Shown here one piece after another: positions 52,420 to 62,847 of a stretch of DNA of 64,000 nucleotides. The position numbers and the translations under genes are program-made. The stretch lies in the NCBI GenBank assembly GCA_963700745.1, contig CAVOYT010000001.1:248001-312000 (forward strand), in the 5' to 3' direction. Under the pieces are notes generated by a model that saw nothing but the letters and a program-made list of their open reading frames with translations, did not search any database and was not told the origin of the DNA. Source of the DNA: UBA10649 sp963700745 (lineage in GTDB: Bacteria; Actinomycetota; Actinomycetes; S36-B12). Within the stretch, counting starts at the first letter, position 1, and the number at the start of each line of letters is the position of its first letter.

Positions 52420-53878
52420 ATGCACCCCGGCGCGGGTCCCCAACAGCCACAGGTCGTGCTGCTCTTCGGCGCGACAGGTGATCTCGCGAAGAGGAAGCTC
52501 CTCCCCGGTCTCTTCCACCTCGCGAAGTCAGGGCTGCTGCCGGGCTATCGGATCATCGGCGTCTCGCTCGACGAGCTGAGCCCCGACGAGTTCCGCGATC
52601 TCGTTCGTGCTGCCCTCGACGAGTTCTTCACCCGTGACTTCACCGAGGACGAACTGGATGGAGTTCGCGCGGAGCCTGGACTTCGTGTCGACCGAGGCCG
52701 GGCCCAGCCGCCCTCGCCGAGGCGGTGGAGCGCGCCGAGGCGGAACTCGAGCAGCCCAACGCGCGACTGCACTACCTGTCGGTTCCCCCCAAGGCCGCAC
52801 TCGCGGCCGTGGCGCTGCTGGGGGAGGCGGGCCTGGTCGAGCGATCGCGCGTGGTGATGGAGAAGCCCTTCGGCCTCGACCTGGACAGTGCCGTCATCCT
52901 GAACCGCACGCTGCACGAGACGTTCGACGAGGAGCAGATCTTCCGCATCGACCACTTCCTCGGCAAGGAGCCGGCCCTCAACATCCTGGCCTTCCGGTTC
53001 GCCAACGGCCTGTTCGAGCCGATCTGGAATCGCAACTTCATCCACCACATCCAGATCGACGTGCCAGAGACCCTCGGCCTGGTCCAGCGGGCCTCGTTCT
53101 ACGAGGGCACCGGCGCCTACCGCGACATGGTCGTGACGCACCTGTTCCAGATCCTCGCCTTCATCGCGATGGAGGCGCCGACGGCGCTCGCGTCGGCGGC
53201 GATCAGCGAGGAGAAGAACAAGGTCTTCCGCAGCATGATGCCGATCGAGCCGACCGACGTCGTCCGCGGCCAGTTCCAGGGCTACCGGGACATCGAGGGC
53301 GTCGAATCCGAACTCGGACACCGAGACGTTCGTGGCGCTGCGAGCGACCATCGACAACTGGCGATGGGCGGGCGTCCCGTTCTACCTGCGATCCGGCAAG
53401 CGAATGGCCGAGGGTCAGCGGATCGTGTCGATCGCCTTCCACGAACCACCACGCAGCATGTTCCCCTCGGGGTCGGGCATCGGCATCCACGGACCGGACC
53501 ACCTGACCTTCGACCTCGCCGACTCGGCCAAGGTGTCGTTGTCGTTCTACGGCAAGCGCCCCGGCCCCGGCATGCAGCTCGACAAGCTCAGCCTGCAGTT
53601 CGCGATGCACGACACCGGCATGACCGGCGACGTGTTCGAGGCCTACGAACGACTGATCCTCGATGCGATGAAGGCGGATCACACCCTGTTCACCACAGCC
53701 GAGGGCATCGAGCGACTCTGGGAGATCTCCGGGCCCGCTGCTGGAGGCGCCGCCGCCGGTGCGCCCCTACTCCGAGGGCTCGTGGGGTCCGAACGCGATT
53801 CACCAGCTGATTGCCCCGAACTCATGGCGACTGCCGTTCGAACGGGCATGGCGGGCGCCGAACGTCGAGGGAAGCTAG
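52420..53878 (+). CDS. zwf: Glucose-6-phosphate 1-dehydrogenase (four apparent frameshifts)
   Basis: About 484 residues after repair. NADP motif LLFGATGDLAKRKLLPGLFH; substrate motif RIDHFLGKEPALNILAFRFAN; FYEGTGAYRDMVVTHLFQIL; VPFYLRSGKRMAE; C-terminal SEGSWGPNAIHQLIAP. Frame changes near 52680, 52715, 53305 and 53745, all one extra base in effect. Four breaks in a core enzyme with perfect motifs indicate sequence error. First step of the oxidative pentose phosphate pathway. A -10-like TAGCGT lies just before the ATG, suggesting a short leader. Convergent four-base overlap with the FUSC gene. Confidence 0.93.
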
Positions 53879-54918
53879 GCGGGCTGGGCGTCGTCGGCGC
53901 TGCGGGCTTCCTCGAACTGGGCTACGACTCTTCGCTGGTCGGCGGTTTCGGGCAGCAGACGGGTGACAAGCGCGAGCACGCCGGCGATGACGACGACGAT
54001 GACGGCGCCCGCGACGGTGGCCCCCAGCCGCGAGCCCCCCACCTCAGCTCCGGAGGTGGGCGTGAGCGCGAGCACGATGGCGAAGGCCGTCGTTGCCGCG
54101 TTGAACCACCGCGGATCCGGGACGGCGAGCGTCAGGACCAGGGCACCGAAGGCGAGGGCGTAGTCCAGCGCGGGTGCGTCGATGACCACGCTGACCAACC
54201 CGGCAGCGCCGACACCGACGGCGGTGCCGACGACTCGGGTGACTGCCCGTTCGACAGGGCCGCACCCGGTGCCGGGATGGCCAGCAGGAATACCGTCATC
54301 GGCAGCCAGTACGCGTTGTCGTTGTCCCAGTGCTGGGCGAGGAAGCCGGCCAGCCCGGCAGCGATCGCGAGGCCGATACCGCCGACTACGGCGTTGCGAG
54401 GGGTCACGGTGACTGAGCCCGTGTCGGCGGGTACCCCGCTACGACGAGCCAGGAGAATCGCGTAGGTGCTGGCGATCGCGGCGAACAGCAGGAGAACGAG
54501 CAGGTCGCCGGCCGGATCGGTGGGTTGGGACACCGACCAGGCGATCCCCATGAACGCGAACGGAACCAGGAGGCCGCGCATCGCCAGCACGCCGGTGAGC
54601 AGGCCGAGAACCGCCAGGCCCGCCACCCACCACGGCGTGCCGCTGGACATCGCCGACAGGCCGGCGGCGGCCAGCGTCGGTGCGACGAAGAACGCCGCTC
54701 GTCGCCAGCCGGAGAACAGCGCCAGGAGGAAGGCCAGGACGGCTCCGAGCCCGGCTCCTCCTGCGGCTGACCGCGCCGCCGGCCAGGAAGGCGAGGACCA
54801 CGGGCAGGACGACTGCTACAGCGAGGGTTCCGGCGGCAGCCGCCAGGCGTCTGGCCAGATTCGAGGCCTGGGGTTGATCAGCCGCCGTGGGCGTGTCGGC
54901 CGCCTCGTCGTGACTCAC
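53875..54918 (-). CDS. FUSC-family (fusaric acid resistance-like) membrane protein (frameshifted)
   Basis: About 345 residues. Several hydrophobic segments: ALAVAVVLPVVLAFLAGGA, VAGLAVLGLLTGVLAMRGLL, GGIGLAIAAGLAGFLAQHWD, then YWLPMTVFLLAIP, then AVTRVVGTAVGVGAAGLVSV and ATTAFAIVLALT. This order fits FUSC_2 proteins. Parts lie in different frames, with breaks near 54770 and 54255. Export of an unknown aromatic or organic acid is inferred from the family. Confidence 0.7.
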
Positions 54919-55017
54919 GGCGGGATCGTATCGGCTGGCGGATGGGCTCCACGGGTCTATCCTGCGCCGTGGTCACGGTAGCGTGCACGCGCATACGTGC
55001 GGAGGTGAAGGAGGGGC

Positions 55018-56294
55018 GTGGTGGGCGCTGATCACGGCAACGACGAGATGACGCCCGGTGGGACTGGTGACGCCGCTGGCTTGGATGGACGCCCACCTTC
55101 TTCGGCCGTCGCGCCGGCTACGGATTCCGGGGTGACGATCCGCCTGTCACCGGCCAACGTCTGGCGCATCGGCTTGGTTCTGCTCGGAGTCGTCGCCTTC
55201 GGGTTGCTCGTCAGGTTCGTCGTTGATGACGGGGGCAGCGTCATCTTCACGGTGCTGATGTCGTGGTTCGCGGCGATCGCGATGGCGCCGATCGTGGACC
55301 GGCTGTCCCAGCACATGCGAAGGGGCCTGGCGACCGGAATCGTCATGGTGTCCGCCATCGTGATGGTGGTTGTGTTCTTCTGGGCGTTCGGTGCCCTTTT
55401 CGTGGACCAGCTCTCGCAGCTGGTGCTTCTCGTCCCTGACCTGGTCGACGGGACACTGACGTGGATCAACAGCAACTTCTCGACGTCCCTGTCGACGGAC
55501 GAGATCCTCGCGTCCGTGAACCTGAGCCCTGCACAGCTCGCATCGACCGCAGCCTCCCTGGGTATCAGCCTGCTCGGTTTTCTCGGTTCTGTGGTCGGCG
55601 CCGTGTTCGGCCTGTTCACCTTCAGCCTGTTCGTGTTCTACCTGTCGGCGGACATGCCACGGTTCGAGAGATGGGTCGCGAGTCTCTTCCCGGCCCGGTC
55701 TCAGGGAGTCGTCGCGAACGTGTGGTCCCTGACCGCCGAGAAGACCGGCGGGTACGTGGGTGCTCGGGTGATCCTCGCCGTCATCAATGCGACCGCGATG
55801 GGCATCGTCTTCGTCATCATCGGGATGCCGTACTGGCTGCCGCTGGCCCTGTGGACCGGGATCGTTGCGCAGTTCGTGCCCGACGATCGGCACGTACATC
55901 TCGATCATCCTGCCGGTCGTGGTCGGCCTGCTGAGTCCCGAATCCGTGGATCGGCGTCATCGCGCTGGTGTGGGCGGTGATCTACCAGCAGATCGAGAAC
56001 CTGACGATCGAACCCAAGATCAGCGCGAAGGCGGTCGACGTGAATCCGGCCGTCGCCTTCGGGGCCGTCCTCCTCGGCGCGGCCCTCTTCGGAGTCGCCG
56101 GTGCCTTCCTCGCGGTTCCCGTCGCGGCCATGCTGCTGTCGCTGCTGGACATCTACGGGCATCGGTATGAGCTGTTGCCACGTGTCGAGAAGGGGGTGAA
56201 CGCGCTCGAGCGCCCGACTGGGACCGGGCGGCGGGGCCGGCGATCTGATGCAGCGGCGGAGGACAGCACGGCGGCCGCTCCGAATGAACATTAG
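55018..56294 (+). CDS. AI-2E family (PF01594) transporter (two apparent frameshifts)
   Basis: About 424 residues after repair, with the hydrophobic profile of the family: IFTVLMSWFAAIAMAPIVDR, then paired central helices, and the conserved C-terminal PTIGTYISIILPVVVGLL and YQQIENLTIEPKISAKAV. Single extra bases near 55885 and 55950 split that region. GTG at 55018 follows AAGGAGGGG. Members act as exporters or Na+/H+ exchangers; substrate unknown. Confidence 0.87.
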
Positions 56295-57306
56295 GAGCCC
56301 GCGCGCCGTGTCGTCGGCTGACATCGCGCGGATGTCGAATTCGCTGTATGTCTTCGCGGGGTCGGAGGGCGAGCGTCGAGCATCGAAGTTCTGGGTCCTG
56401 CTGATCCTCTCGGGGGTCATCGCGTCGGCCGGCGTCCTGCTCGACTCGACGGCCACCGTCATCGGGGCCATGATCGTCGCGCCGCTGATGACGCCGATCC
56501 TGGGGACCGGTTTCGCGCTCGTTCTCGCCGACCGCCCGAATGTCCTCCGCAACGGGGGCCTCGTCCTGGCCGGCGCCCTGGCGGTCATCGCGATCGGCTT
56601 CATCATGGGGCTGGGGAACCCGTTTCCGGTCGTGGCGGACACGAACGGGCAGGTCGCCTCGCGGGTCAGTCCGGGGATCATCGACCTCGTTGCTGCCCTC
56701 GCGACGGGAATCGTCGGGGCATTCGCGGTCGTGCGCTCGGACGTCTCCGACACCCTGCCGGGAGTCGCGATCGCGATCTCCCTCGTGCCCCCGCTCGTCG
56801 TGGTGGGACTCACCCTCGAGTCGGGTGCCACGGCCGAGGCGTTCGGCGCGCTCCTGCTGTTCCTGACGAATGTCGCGGCCATCATCGCGACGTCCACGGT
56901 GGTACTGCTGATCTATCCGGTCAGGGCAGCAGCGGCTGCCGCGGGACAGCACGTGGGCGTTCTGCGTGGCCGGACCCTGTTCGCGGTGGGCGCCACCGTC
57001 GTGGTCATCGCGATTCCTCTGCTCTACGGGACGCTGACGGTGATTGCCGACAACCTGGTTCTTCGACAGGCCCAGCCGGTCGTGAACGATTGGGCGGATG
57101 ACGCGGGCTGGTTCGTCTCGGAAATCTCCTACACGCAGGGCACGCTGCAGGTCGTCGTCGTCGGGACCCCGCCGACACCCACCGAGTCGAGCCTTCGCTC
57201 CGCGCTCGATGAGTCTGGGCTGACCGACGTGTCGGCGGACGTCACTCTCGTCCTGGGCGACCGCCAGGAGATTGCCGTCACCGCCGGGGTACCGCCTGCC
57301 GGTTGA
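56284..57306 (+). CDS. DUF389 (TIGR00341-type) membrane protein
   Basis: A 340-residue protein with about seven helices and the DUF389 core ATVIGAMIVAPLMTPILGTG, followed by LPGVAIAISLVPPLVVVGL. The C-terminal 70 residues form a soluble domain (TQGTLQVVVVGTPPTPTESS). ATG at 56284 overlaps the transporter stop by 11 bp. Function unknown. Confidence 0.88.
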   Translation: MNIRSPRAVSSADIARMSNSLYVFAGSEGERRASKFWVLLILSGVIASAGVLLDSTATVIGAMIVAPLMTPILGTGFALVLADRPNVLRNGGLVLAGALAVIAIGFIMGLGNPFPVVADTNGQVASRVSPGIIDLVAALATGIVGAFAVVRSDVSDTLPGVAIAISLVPPLVVVGLTLESGATAEAFGALLLFLTNVAAIIATSTVVLLIYPVRAAAAAAGQHVGVLRGRTLFAVGATVVVIAIPLLYGTLTVIADNLVLRQAQPVVNDWADDAGWFVSEISYTQGTLQVVVVGTPPTPTESSLRSALDESGLTDVSADVTLVLGDRQEIAVTAGVPPAG

Positions 57307-57367
57307 TGTCAGGCACCTTCATGGATGCGGCGCCCGCGCATCGCGCACCCGTGGACGGCCGATCAGG

Positions 57368-58790
57368 TCAGCTTCGCAGCGCCTCCGCCAACTCCTCGAA
57401 TTCGGCAACGAGCAGACCCATGTCCGCCTCGGTGTGGGCCAACGACACCAGCCACTGCTCGTCAAGCCCGGGCGGAGTGAGGATGCCGCGGTTGACGCCC
57501 CACAGCCAGCTCAGTTCCGCGACTCCGAAGTCGGTCCGCTTGTAGTCGCGGTAGTTGCGGACGGGGGCGTTGGACCAGGTGACGGCGCCCTTGACGCCGA
57601 AGCCGACGGTGTGGGCGGGCAGCTCGTAGCGCCCGATGAGCTCGTCGAGGTCCCGAAGAGCGCCGTCGTTCAGGGCCTCGGCCGCATCGAGGGCCTGTTC
57701 GGTGCAGACCTCGTCCACCGCGGCGGCCGCCGCCATGACGAGGGGGTTGCCGTTGTAGGTGCCGAAGTGCGCCATCCGGCCGTCCGTGACGGCCGCCATC
57801 ACCTCGGCCCGACCACCGAACGCGGCCAGTGGGAGGCCGCCGCCGATGCTCTTCGCCAGGGTCACGAGATCGGGGGTGACGCCCAGCCGCTGCGAGGCGC
57901 CCGCATACCCGGCCGTCAGGCCCGTCTTCACCTCGTCGAAGACAAGCAGGACATCGTGCTCGTCGCAGGCCGCCCGGACACCGGCGAGGTATCCCTCATC
58001 CGGCAGCACGATGCCGATGTTCTCCAGCACCGGCTCCATCACGACGGCGGCGATCTCGCTCGCGTGCTCCGCGAGGATCTCCCGCATGCGGTCGAGGTCG
58101 TTGTAGGGCACGACGTAGACGGTGCCGGCCTCGACGTCGAACGGGCGTCACCGGGACGGGTGCCTCTTCGGGGCCGGCCTCGTCGACGTCCGGCTTGACC
58201 GACACCGACAGGGCGTCATATCCGCCGTGGTAGCCGCCCTCGATCTTGAGGATCGCCTTGCGGCCCGTGACGGCCCGCGCCGTCCTGACGGCGTACATCG
58301 TCGCCTCGGTTCCGGAGTTGGTGAACCGCAGGCGATCCAGCGAGAAGCGCTGCTGGAAGCGCTCCGCCACCTCCGTGGCGGTGGGCGACGGGGTGACGAA
58401 CAGCGTGCCGGTCTTCTCGAGAGCCTCGGTCACCTTCGCCACCATGACCGGATTGAGGTGCCCGACGAGCATGGCGCCGAAGCCCATGGACAGGTCGAGG
58501 ACCTGGCGATTGTCGACGTCCGTGAGCCATGCCCCTCGCGCCGAGGCGATCGAGATGGGGTAGGGATCCCAGTGCTGGAACGAGGAGGTGACTCCGAGCG
58601 GCAGCGAGCGGCTTGCCCGGATGTTGTGCTCGGCCGAGCCCGGCGTGCTGGCGGTGAAGCGCTCCCACTCGGCGGCGATGAGGTCCGCCACGCGCCCCTG
58701 GTCCACCGGGGTCGACGAGGCGGGCACGTGTCGCCACGTGGCCGGATCGTTCGCCGGGACTGCTGCGGACGCTTCTGCCTGAGAGGTCAT
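57368..58790 (-). CDS. Class III aminotransferase, glutamate-1-semialdehyde aminomutase-like (one frameshift)
   Basis: About 473 residues. FTNSGTEATMYAVRTARAVT, KIEGGYHGGYD, LVFDEVKTGL and the PLP lysine in TLAKSIGGGLPLAAFGG are class III signatures close to HemL. One extra C near 58146 separates PVTP from FDVEAGTVYVVPYN. The N-terminal 60 residues are longer than in HemL and no haem genes are nearby, so it may be a paralogue acting on another amino acid (such beta-amino-acid or PGSA-type relatives exist). It is not called hemL. Confidence 0.8.
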
Positions 58791-58887
58791 GTCGGGGCTC
58801 CAGCCTGGTCTTCGGATTCTCGTCGTCGCTCGATCGTATCGACGCGCGGTCCCTGAGGTCCGGTGGTCCGCACGGTTCTAGGGCAGG

Positions 58888-59478
58888 ATGTGGCGCGTGG
58901 CGCAGCATGAGGAGCACGTACCGCATCATCCGGACTCGGCCGCCCTTCAGGCCGGTCTCCCCGACGTGCGCATGTCCCCGGCAGACGCCGGCGTGGTCGA
59001 GATGCTCGTGCTACGACCGGCAGTGGACGTCCGCTCCGTGGTCGATACGGCGACTGCCGACGTCGATCTGGGGATGGTGGGGGACGGCTGGCGGGACCGC
59101 GGCAACCGACGCATGCCCGGGGGTGTCGCCGATCCCGACGACCAGGTGACGATCATGAACTCGCGGGCCGCGCTGCTCATGGCCGGTCGACGAGATCGGA
59201 TGCCGCTCGCGGGTGATCAGGTCTACCTCGACCTCGATCTGAGCGTCGACAACCTGCCATCGGGAACCGTGCTCGAGTTCGGGAACGCGGCCCTCGAGGT
59301 CACGGCGACCCCGCACACCGGCTGCTCCAAGTTCAAGGCCCGCTTCGGCATCGACGCTCTGCGCCTGACGGCCGACGCGGACGGCCGCTACCTCCGACTT
59401 CGGGGAATCAACGCTCGCGTCGTGCGTTCGGGCACGATCTCGGTCGGCGACGTGGTCCGGGTCATCCGTCCGCAGTAG
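58888..59478 (+). CDS. MOSC-domain protein
   Basis: A 196-residue protein with the molybdenum-cofactor-sulfurase C-terminal fold. Key pieces: MPLAGDQVYLDLDLSVDNLP, LEFGNAALEVTATPHTGCSK with the conserved Cys, and RYLRLRGINARVVRSG. These small MOSC proteins are thought to bind a persulfide on this Cys. Alternative start GTG a few codons later. No molybdenum enzyme gene is nearby. Confidence 0.85.
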   Translation: MWRVAQHEEHVPHHPDSAALQAGLPDVRMSPADAGVVEMLVLRPAVDVRSVVDTATADVDLGMVGDGWRDRGNRRMPGGVADPDDQVTIMNSRAALLMAGRRDRMPLAGDQVYLDLDLSVDNLPSGTVLEFGNAALEVTATPHTGCSKFKARFGIDALRLTADADGRYLRLRGINARVVRSGTISVGDVVRVIRPQ

Positions 59479-59488
59479 CGCGGACGGG

Positions 59489-61018
59489 TCAGTGCCCTGC
59501 GCCGAGGTTCCCGGCGAGCCGGTCGTGCATGGCGGCGCTGTAGTCGTTCATGCCGATGATGGTGACGGTCTTGTCGCGCCGGTGGTACTTCGTGGTGATG
59601 GCATCGAGCGCCGCCACCGTGGACGCATCCCAGACGTGTGAGCCGGTCATGTCGATGACGATGTCATCGGGATCGTCCGCATACTCGAACATCGTCGTGA
59701 GGTCGTTGCTCGACGCGAAGAACAGCTCGCCCGTGACGGTGTAGAACGCGATGGCATCGCCGTCATCGTCGAGGGCGATGCTGCGATCAACGTCGGCCAG
59801 GTGCGCGACGCGACGCGCGAACGCGACCATGGCCGCGAGGACGCCGACGATGACACCGATCGCGAGGTTGTGAGTGAACAGGACCACGACCACCGTGGTC
59901 AGCATCACGAGTGTCTCGCTGCGCGGCATGCGGCGCAGCGTGCTCGGTTGGATGCTGTGCCAGTCGAACGTGGCGACCGACACCATGATCATCACGGCGA
60001 CCAGGGCTGCCATGGGGATGATCGCGACGACCGGGGCGAAGCCCACCACGAGGACCAGCAGGAAGACACCTGCCAGGAACGTCGAGATGCGAGTGCGCGC
60101 ACCGCTGGCCTTGACGTTGATCATCGTCTGCCCGATCATCGCGCAGCCGCCCATGCCGCCGAAGAGGCCGGACGCGATGTTCGCAATGCCCTGCCCGAAG
60201 GTCTCGCGCGTCTTGCGGGAGTGGGTGTCGGTGATGTCGTCGACGAGCTTGGCGGTCATGAGCGATTCCAGGATGCCGACCAGGGCCATGGCCAGCGCAT
60301 ACGGGGCGATGATGCGGAAGGTCTCCATGCTCAGCGGGACATCCGGCATGAGGAGCGACGGGAGGCTCTGCGGAAGCTCGCCCTGGTCGCCGATGGTGGG
60401 AACGGTGATGGCCATCGTCACGGTGACGACGGTCACGAGCACGATCGCCACCAGCGGTGCGGGGATCACCTTGGTCGCGCGGGGGAGGAGAACCATGATG
60501 AGCAGGCCGGCCGCGACCAGCGGATAGACGGCCCATGGCACGTCGATGAGCTGCGGCAGCTGTGCGGCGAAGATCAGGATTGCGAGGGAGTTGACGAAGC
60601 CGATCATGACGCTGCGCGGGATGAAGCGCATTAGGCGGGCGACACCGACGGCGGCCAGCAGGATCTGGAAGATGCCGGCGAGGATGACGGTGGCAATGAA
60701 GTACTCGACCCCGTAGTCGCGAGCGACCGGCGCGATGACGAGCGCGACCGCTCCGGTCGCGGCAGTGATCATCGCCGGTCGGCCGCCCACGAAGGCGATC
60801 GTCACTGCCATCACGAAGGACGAGAACAGGCCCAGCCGCGGATCGACGCCGGCGATGATGGAGAACGAGATCGCCTCGGGGATGAGGGCCAGGGCCACGA
60901 CGAGGCCGGCGAGGACCTCGCGGGTGAGGATCCGCGGCGCACGGAAGGCGTCCATCACGGTGGGTCCGTTGTGATGCTGGAACCGCTCGGGAAGCGGGGT
61001 GCTGAGGACGACGTCCAC
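59489..61018 (-). CDS. SulP-family anion transporter with STAS domain
   Basis: A 509-residue transporter: LVVALALIPEAISFSIIAGV, ATGAVALVIAPVARDYG, ANIASGLFGGMGGCAMIGQT, and a C-terminal STAS domain (VIDMTGSHVWDASTVAALDA). SulP proteins carry sulfate, bicarbonate or other anions; the sequence does not decide. The GTG at 61018 is preferred; Met at 60955 is an alternative. The 187 bp upstream (61019-61205) is a GC-rich leader with no supported gene. Confidence 0.92.
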   Translation of the reverse strand: MDVVLSTPLPERFQHHNGPTVMDAFRAPRILTREVLAGLVVALALIPEAISFSIIAGVDPRLGLFSSFVMAVTIAFVGGRPAMITAATGAVALVIAPVARDYGVEYFIATVILAGIFQILLAAVGVARLMRFIPRSVMIGFVNSLAILIFAAQLPQLIDVPWAVYPLVAAGLLIMVLLPRATKVIPAPLVAIVLVTVVTVTMAITVPTIGDQGELPQSLPSLLMPDVPLSMETFRIIAPYALAMALVGILESLMTAKLVDDITDTHSRKTRETFGQGIANIASGLFGGMGGCAMIGQTMINVKASGARTRISTFLAGVFLLVLVVGFAPVVAIIPMAALVAVMIMVSVATFDWHSIQPSTLRRMPRSETLVMLTTVVVVLFTHNLAIGVIVGVLAAMVAFARRVAHLADVDRSIALDDDGDAIAFYTVTGELFFASSNDLTTMFEYADDPDDIVIDMTGSHVWDASTVAALDAITTKYHRRDKTVTIIGMNDYSAAMHDRLAGNLGAGH

Positions 61019-61205
61019 GTGGGTACTCCGGTCGGCATGCCGCAGCAGGATGCTCGCGCATCACAGCAGGTGCGGTGGGTGGGTGCTCGCCATGCGCACC
61101 CCGTGGGCGACGTCTACGTGGCAGAAGCGCTGTCTCTTGGGCGTGAGCCTACCCGAGACGCGGGCGACCTCTGACCGCGTCAGCCGCACACTGCGACTCC
61201 TGCGC

Positions 61206-61978
61206 CTAGAACGGCACGATCGTCGTCAGCAGTCGTTCGCCGGTAGAACGGCCAGCCAGAATGCGGCAGAACTCCACGGCATCCAGTGTCATGGCGTCGG
61301 CCGGAGCGCCGCCCCCGAGCGCGGTGAAAGTGCCCCCGCCGCACCCGTCAGGGTCAGGTGGAATGGCTGGCCGTGGCGTCGAGCCCACTCGGTCACCACA
61401 TCGGCGACGATCATGCCGTCGTGGTCGGGCGAGAGCACGAGCTCTCGTCCGGTGGCACGCGAGACGTCGACTCGGTGCATCCAGGCATCTCGGACGTAGA
61501 TGGTGTCGATCAGGTAGCCGAGGGTCCATCTCTCCACCACGGGACCGTCGACGGGCAGGCTCACCCTGCGCATCAGGGACGGCATCCTCGTCCGCCCGCG
61601 GACCGCCCGCGGAGCAACGGCCGCGAACCGCGCCACGAGCTCGGGCGGCGTGAGGTCGATCCGCTCGGCGACCTGGGTCGCCGAGAGGGCGGCCTCCTGC
61701 GGACCGCCATTGGCCTTCTGGAAGGCGCGCGCCCGGAGCATCTGGTGGACCAGCTCCCGGATGGACGCGCCGGACTCGCAGGCCCCGAGCACGTGGAGGT
61801 ACATGCGGCGCACGTCCCAGTCCGGGCATTCCGTCTGGGCAGTCCAGTCGTCATCGGTGAGGGTCCGCATCAGATCGAGGTTCCGCTGCAGTTCTCGGGC
61901 GAAGAGCGACATGCCTTCGCGATGGCTCAGGGGGGCACGCGCGGACGTGTCGGTCGCGGTTCGGTCGGTCATGGTCAT
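61206..61978 (-). CDS. Maleylpyruvate isomerase-like, mycothiol-dependent enzyme family protein (one frameshift)
   Basis: About 257 residues. The DinB-like bundle has DWTAQTECPDWDVRRMYLHV (first metal histidine), RWTLGYLIDTIYVRDAWMHR with a later histidine, and MIVADVVTEWARRHG. One missing G in a GGGG run near 61335 hides the ending GGTFTALGGGAPADAMTLDA and its stop at 61206. ATG at 61978 overlaps the tetR stop (ATGA). Mycothiol as cosubstrate is a family-level inference. Confidence 0.8.
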
Positions 61979-62661
61979 CGGTTCTCCTCGGCGGCGTCAG
62001 ATACGGGGCGATGGTCGAGCAGGTGGGGGGCGACCGCGGCCAGCAGCATGTCCGCGGCCCGGTCGACCAGCCGTTCCCACCGGTCACCCCCGGGGTCGTT
62101 CGCGATCTGCTGGCTCGTCAGGCCGGTGAACACGGCGGTGGCCAGATCGGACGCGTCGGGGTCGGTGACCCCGAAGCGCGCCATGGCGGTCTGCATGCCG
62201 GAGAGTGCTCGAACGGCGATGGTGTAGCTGTCCGCAGACGGCTCGAAGCCGGGAATGGTGCGCAGGAACAGCAGCTGGTAGCGCACCGGGTCCGATGTGC
62301 AGAAGGTGAAGTAGCGGTGCGCGAAGGACCGCAGCGAGGTGCGGGCATCGCCGCCCGCCGCCGGGTCGTGCGCGTCCATCCACTCTAAGAACGCCGCGTA
62401 CCCCTCGGCGAACATCGCGTCGTAGATCGCGTCCTTCGAGGCGAAGTACGAGTAGACCGACTGGGCTCGCATGCCCACCCGGTCCCCGAGATCGCGCATG
62501 GACAGGCCACTTAGCCCGTGCGTCCGGGCGAGCTCCCAGGCGGCGTCCACGATCTCCTGCCGGGTGGCCTCGCGGCGAAGGGCCCGACGGTCGGGGGCCG
62601 AGCGGTCGGCGATGGTGTGGTCGGGTTCACGCAACCTGACAGTGTTCGCATTACCTGACAT
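61975..62661 (-). CDS. TetR/AcrR-family regulator
   Basis: A 228-residue repressor: REATRQEIVDAAWELARTHG, SMRDLGDRVGMRAQSVYSYF, then a TetR_C domain with RYQLLFLRTIPGFEPSADSY. I choose ATG at 62661 rather than an upstream start because a perfect operator covers it. Coupled to the DinB-like gene downstream, which it probably controls. Confidence 0.88.
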   Translation of the reverse strand: MSGNANTVRLREPDHTIADRSAPDRRALRREATRQEIVDAAWELARTHGLSGLSMRDLGDRVGMRAQSVYSYFASKDAIYDAMFAEGYAAFLEWMDAHDPAAGGDARTSLRSFAHRYFTFCTSDPVRYQLLFLRTIPGFEPSADSYTIAVRALSGMQTAMARFGVTDPDASDLATAVFTGLTSQQIANDPGGDRWERLVDRAADMLLAAVAPHLLDHRPVSDAAEENR

Positions 62662-62668
62662 AGTCAGG
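62654..62668. promoter_or_regulatory. Palindrome over the tetR start codon
   Basis: CCTGAC-ATA-GTCAGG is a perfect 6-bp inverted repeat that includes the start codon of the TetR gene, as expected for autoregulation of a leaderless transcript. Confidence 0.6.
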
Positions 62669-62781
62669 AGTCTGCTACCGAGGCGCAGCGAAGTCAAGGC
62701 CTTTCCGAAATGTCGGATTCTGAACCGACTTCCCTCACGAGGACCTCCTAGGCTGACGCCTAGACGGAGTGAGGTGGGCAC

Positions 62782-62847
62782 ATGACGTCGAGGGACGTGT
62801 TCCCGCGTCACGCGGGGCGACTGCGTGACGGTCGTGGTACGACGTGA
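62782..62847 (+). CDS. Short upstream frame (21 aa) overlapping the GGDEF gene
   Basis: ATG at 62782 follows GTGAGGTGGG and runs 21 codons (MTSRDVFPRHAGRLRDGRG then TT); its TGA overlaps the GTG of the next gene (GTGA). It is either a leader peptide, or the real N terminus of the GGDEF protein cut off by one extra base, as in many genes here. No family match. Confidence 0.35.
   Translation: MTSRDVFPRHAGRLRDGRGTT

Noticed and set aside
15509..53878. Programmed +1 frameshifting as the cause of the repeated frame breaks
   Set aside because: The break sites share no slippery sequence or stimulatory element, and they hit unrelated housekeeping genes several times each; sequence error is simpler.
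61019..61205. Riboswitch upstream of the SulP gene
   Set aside because: The leader is GC-rich and about 130 to 190 nt long, but I could not match any known riboswitch core by eye.
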